The notes beneath the pieces are model-generated. The model had not been told where the DNA came from. It did no database searches and was given only the letters and a program-made list of their open reading frames with translations. This document shows positions 6,133 to 7,654 of a DNA stretch of 7,654 nucleotides, one piece after another (position 1 is the stretch's first letter; each line of letters starts with the position of its first letter). Origin of the DNA: Alphaproteobacteria bacterium (GTDB lineage: Bacteria > Pseudomonadota > Alphaproteobacteria > Sphingomonadales > Emcibacteraceae). Made by a program: the position numbers and the translations under genes. Location of the stretch: assembly GCA_002401545.1 (NCBI GenBank), contig NVTJ01000097.1, positions 2,211 through 9,864 on the forward strand, read 5' to 3'.

Positions 6133-7332
6133 ATGAAGAAATATGATGTTCTAGTTATCGGCGGGGGGCTTGTCGGTTGTGCCAGCGCCTATCATCTTGC
6201 AAAACGGGGCGCAAGTGTCCTGCTTGCCGAGAAGAATGATATTAATAGCATGGCCTCTGGCCAGAATGCAGGGTCTCTGCATTTTCAATTAGAACACCGC
6301 CTAATGGAACAGGGCGATGCCCTTACAGAGAAATTTTCACGAATCATTCCCCTAAATCGTCTTGCCGCTGAACAATGGGCTAATCTGGAAGAAGAACTGG
6401 GGGAATCTGTTGACGTGATCATGAAAGGGGGGTTTATGGTTGCAATGACTAATGACGAGGTAACCCTTCTGAAGAAAAAATATGCCCTTGAACATAACTA
6501 TGGCATGGATACGCAATTACTCACCGCAGCAGAAGCAAGACAAATAGCCCCCTATCTGAGTAAAAAAATAAAGGCTGCGGCCTATTTTCCTCAGGAAGGA
6601 CATGCCAATCCCCGCCTCGTCACACCAGCCTATGCAAGAGCGGCGATAAAAAAAGGGGTTAGGGTGCAAAGCCATTGCGAAGTTTTTCAGCTCAACAAAA
6701 CCGCACATACATGGCGCGCTTCACTCAAAATTGATCACACTAACCACAGAGAAGATATTGAGGTAGATATGATTCTCAATGCCGCCGGAGCATGGGCGGG
6801 ACATTGTGCATTGTTGGCAGGTATTCATCTGCCCGTATCACCTCAAGCTCTAACCATGAGTGTAACCGAATCTGCCCCTGCCTTTATGCCCCATCTTGTA
6901 CAACGGGCAGGAGCCAAATTATCCATGAAACAAGTCAGTGCCGGAAATATCCTGATTGGTGGTGGCTGGCCGTCATTGTTCAAGCTCAAACAAGGAAGAC
7001 CCGACCTTGCACAACGCCCTGTCATTATTAAGGAAAATGTAGTTCAAAATCTGTTGCTGGCAGCGGAATTGGCCCCTGCTGTTGAACAGCTTCACCTCCT
7101 GCGTTGTTGGACGGGTATCGTTGGGGTCATTGACGACCAGTTACCTCTTTTAGGCGAAGTGCCCAGTTTTCCGGGTTATTATGTTGCGACTGGTGGCTCC
7201 GGTTTCACCCTTGCCCCCGCTTATGCCAAGCTCATCAGCGAGCTAATGATAACGGGACGCACAGACCACGATATTTCCCTCTATAATCCGGGTCGGTTTG
7301 GACATCTCAATAGATCTGTGAAGGCGGTGTAA
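6133..7332 (+). CDS. FAD-dependent amine/imino-acid dehydrogenase subunit (DadA / HcnC / LhpB-like)
   Basis: This 399-aa flavoprotein is predicted to oxidise a secondary amine or D-amino acid to the imine. The N-terminal Rossmann motif for FAD is VLVIGGGLVGCASAYHLAKR (residues 6-25; G10, G12, G15), with E33 at the end of the second strand to bind the ADP ribose. Next come SGQNAGSLH (42-50), TPAYARAA in the middle region (164-171), ILNAAGAWAG (214-223) and a C-terminal flavin motif GGSGFTLAPAYAK (354-366). This is the DAO/DadA fold. The QNAGSLH segment and the adjacent small [2Fe-2S] gene point to a subunit of an HcnABC, opine-oxidase or D-hydroxyproline-dehydrogenase type complex rather than a stand-alone oxidase. 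It starts 40 bases after the DapA-family gene without a clear Shine-Dalgarno site, and ends three bases before the [2Fe-2S] gene. The substrate is inferred only: cis-4-hydroxy-D-proline is favoured; D-proline, other D-amino acids or opines are possible. Confidence 0.92.
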   Translation: MKKYDVLVIGGGLVGCASAYHLAKRGASVLLAEKNDINSMASGQNAGSLHFQLEHRLMEQGDALTEKFSRIIPLNRLAAEQWANLEEELGESVDVIMKGGFMVAMTNDEVTLLKKKYALEHNYGMDTQLLTAAEARQIAPYLSKKIKAAAYFPQEGHANPRLVTPAYARAAIKKGVRVQSHCEVFQLNKTAHTWRASLKIDHTNHREDIEVDMILNAAGAWAGHCALLAGIHLPVSPQALTMSVTESAPAFMPHLVQRAGAKLSMKQVSAGNILIGGGWPSLFKLKQGRPDLAQRPVIIKENVVQNLLLAAELAPAVEQLHLLRCWTGIVGVIDDQLPLLGEVPSFPGYYVATGGSGFTLAPAYAKLISELMITGRTDHDISLYNPGRFGHLNRSVKAV

Positions 7333-7335
7333 AAA

Positions 7336-7644
7336 TTGGCAAAAAGAATCACAAATCAGATTATCCGCCCCGCTTCAGTAATGTTGACCTTGAATGATAA
7401 GGAAATTAGTGTCTTTGAAGGAGAAACACTTGCCACCGTCATCCTGTTATCAGGTGGCACAGCCTGCAAACTTGACAAAGCAGGTAGCCCACGCGGCCCC
7501 TTTTGTAACATGGGCGTGTGTTATGATTGCATTGTGACAGTGATTGAGCCGGATTTTCCTAACCAACGCATAAAAGTCCGAGCCTGCATGACCACAGTGA
7601 AGGCAGGATTGTGTGTCTTTACGGCACAGGAAGTAAGCCCGTGA
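7336..7644 (+). CDS. [2Fe-2S] subunit of a multi-subunit dehydrogenase (HcnA / sarcosine-oxidase-alpha N-terminal type)
   Basis: This 102-aa protein has the Fer2_4-type fold. Four cysteines form C57-X4-C62-X2-C65-X18-C84, set in PRGPFCNMGVCYDC (52-65) and VRACMTTV (81-88), the plant-ferredoxin-like pattern of HcnA and of the [2Fe-2S] subunits of D-hydroxyproline and opine dehydrogenases. It would pass electrons between flavins of the partner subunits. TTG at 7336 is taken as start: an in-frame TAA lies at 7330, and the conserved N-terminal part (RPASVMLTLNDKEISVFEGE) begins well before the first in-frame ATG at 7381. GGCGG at 7323-7327 is a weak ribosome site inside the end of the previous gene. 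The three-base gap before it and the four-base GTGA overlap after it suggest translational coupling and balanced subunit production. Cysteines C44 and C93 are extra and have no assigned role. Confidence 0.9.
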   Translation: MAKRITNQIIRPASVMLTLNDKEISVFEGETLATVILLSGGTACKLDKAGSPRGPFCNMGVCYDCIVTVIEPDFPNQRIKVRACMTTVKAGLCVFTAQEVSP

Positions 7645-7654
7645 TAGACATGAT
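7641..7654 (+). CDS. Start of next gene, probably the third dehydrogenase subunit (partial)
   Basis: A GTG at 7641 overlaps the TGA stop of the [2Fe-2S] gene (7642-7644) in a GTGA junction. AGGAAG at 7628-7633 lies seven bases before it. An in-frame ATG at 7650 is an alternative start. Only four full codons are visible, so the product cannot be read. In HcnABC and LhpBEF type complexes the remaining subunit is a pyridine-nucleotide-disulfide-oxidoreductase-like FAD protein (HcnB-like), which is what the context predicts. Confidence 0.5.

Noticed and set aside
6133..7644. Hydrogen cyanide synthase (HcnABC)
   Set aside because: The subunits are of that superfamily, but gene order differs and a DapA-family enzyme and an uptake operon are attached, which suit catabolism of an imino acid better than cyanide production.

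Overview
The window looks like one locus for uptake and breakdown of a small nitrogen compound in a Gram-negative bacterium. The TonB-dependent outer-membrane receptor proves an outer membrane. Moderate, somewhat AT-leaning base composition, the receptor's Kordiimonas/sphingomonad-like style and the gene set suggest a marine-type alphaproteobacterium, but that placement is inference. No RNA genes, mobile elements, CRISPR or long repeats are visible.

Layout. The left arm (1-5003, all minus strand) reads, in transcription order: a LysR-type regulator (start best placed at 4997), a 743-aa TonB-dependent receptor, a 452-aa sodium-coupled NSS-family transporter, and a VOC/glyoxalase-fold protein cut by the left edge. 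The last three are separated by only 29 and 12 bases and look like one operon. The right arm (5175-7654, plus strand) reads: a DapA/N-acetylneuraminate-lyase superfamily enzyme, a DadA/HcnC-like FAD amine dehydrogenase, a 102-aa [2Fe-2S] protein with a TTG start, and the first bases of another gene that overlaps it by four bases. Between the arms lies an AT-rich divergent control region (about 4998-5174).

How it may work. The receptor and the NSS symporter would bring a substrate through the outer and inner membranes. The FAD subunit, the [2Fe-2S] subunit and a predicted third subunit beyond the right edge resemble the multi-subunit dehydrogenases of the HcnABC / D-hydroxyproline dehydrogenase (LhpBEF) type. 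The DapA-family enzyme next to them fits the Delta1-pyrroline-4-hydroxy-2-carboxylate deaminase step of hydroxyproline breakdown. A cis-4-hydroxy-D-proline or related imino-acid or opine pathway is therefore the leading hypothesis, not a proven one; no epimerase and no semialdehyde dehydrogenase lie in the window.

The most interesting signal is outside the genes: the same 17-base palindrome, GTTGC-N7-GCAAC, which contains the T-N11-A core of LysR-type operators, occurs twice. One copy is upstream of the receptor operon (4059-4075) and one is in the divergent region by lysR (5025-5041). Each sits about 65 bases upstream of a weak but plausible promoter. This suggests that the regulator controls both the uptake arm and the catabolic arm, as well as itself.
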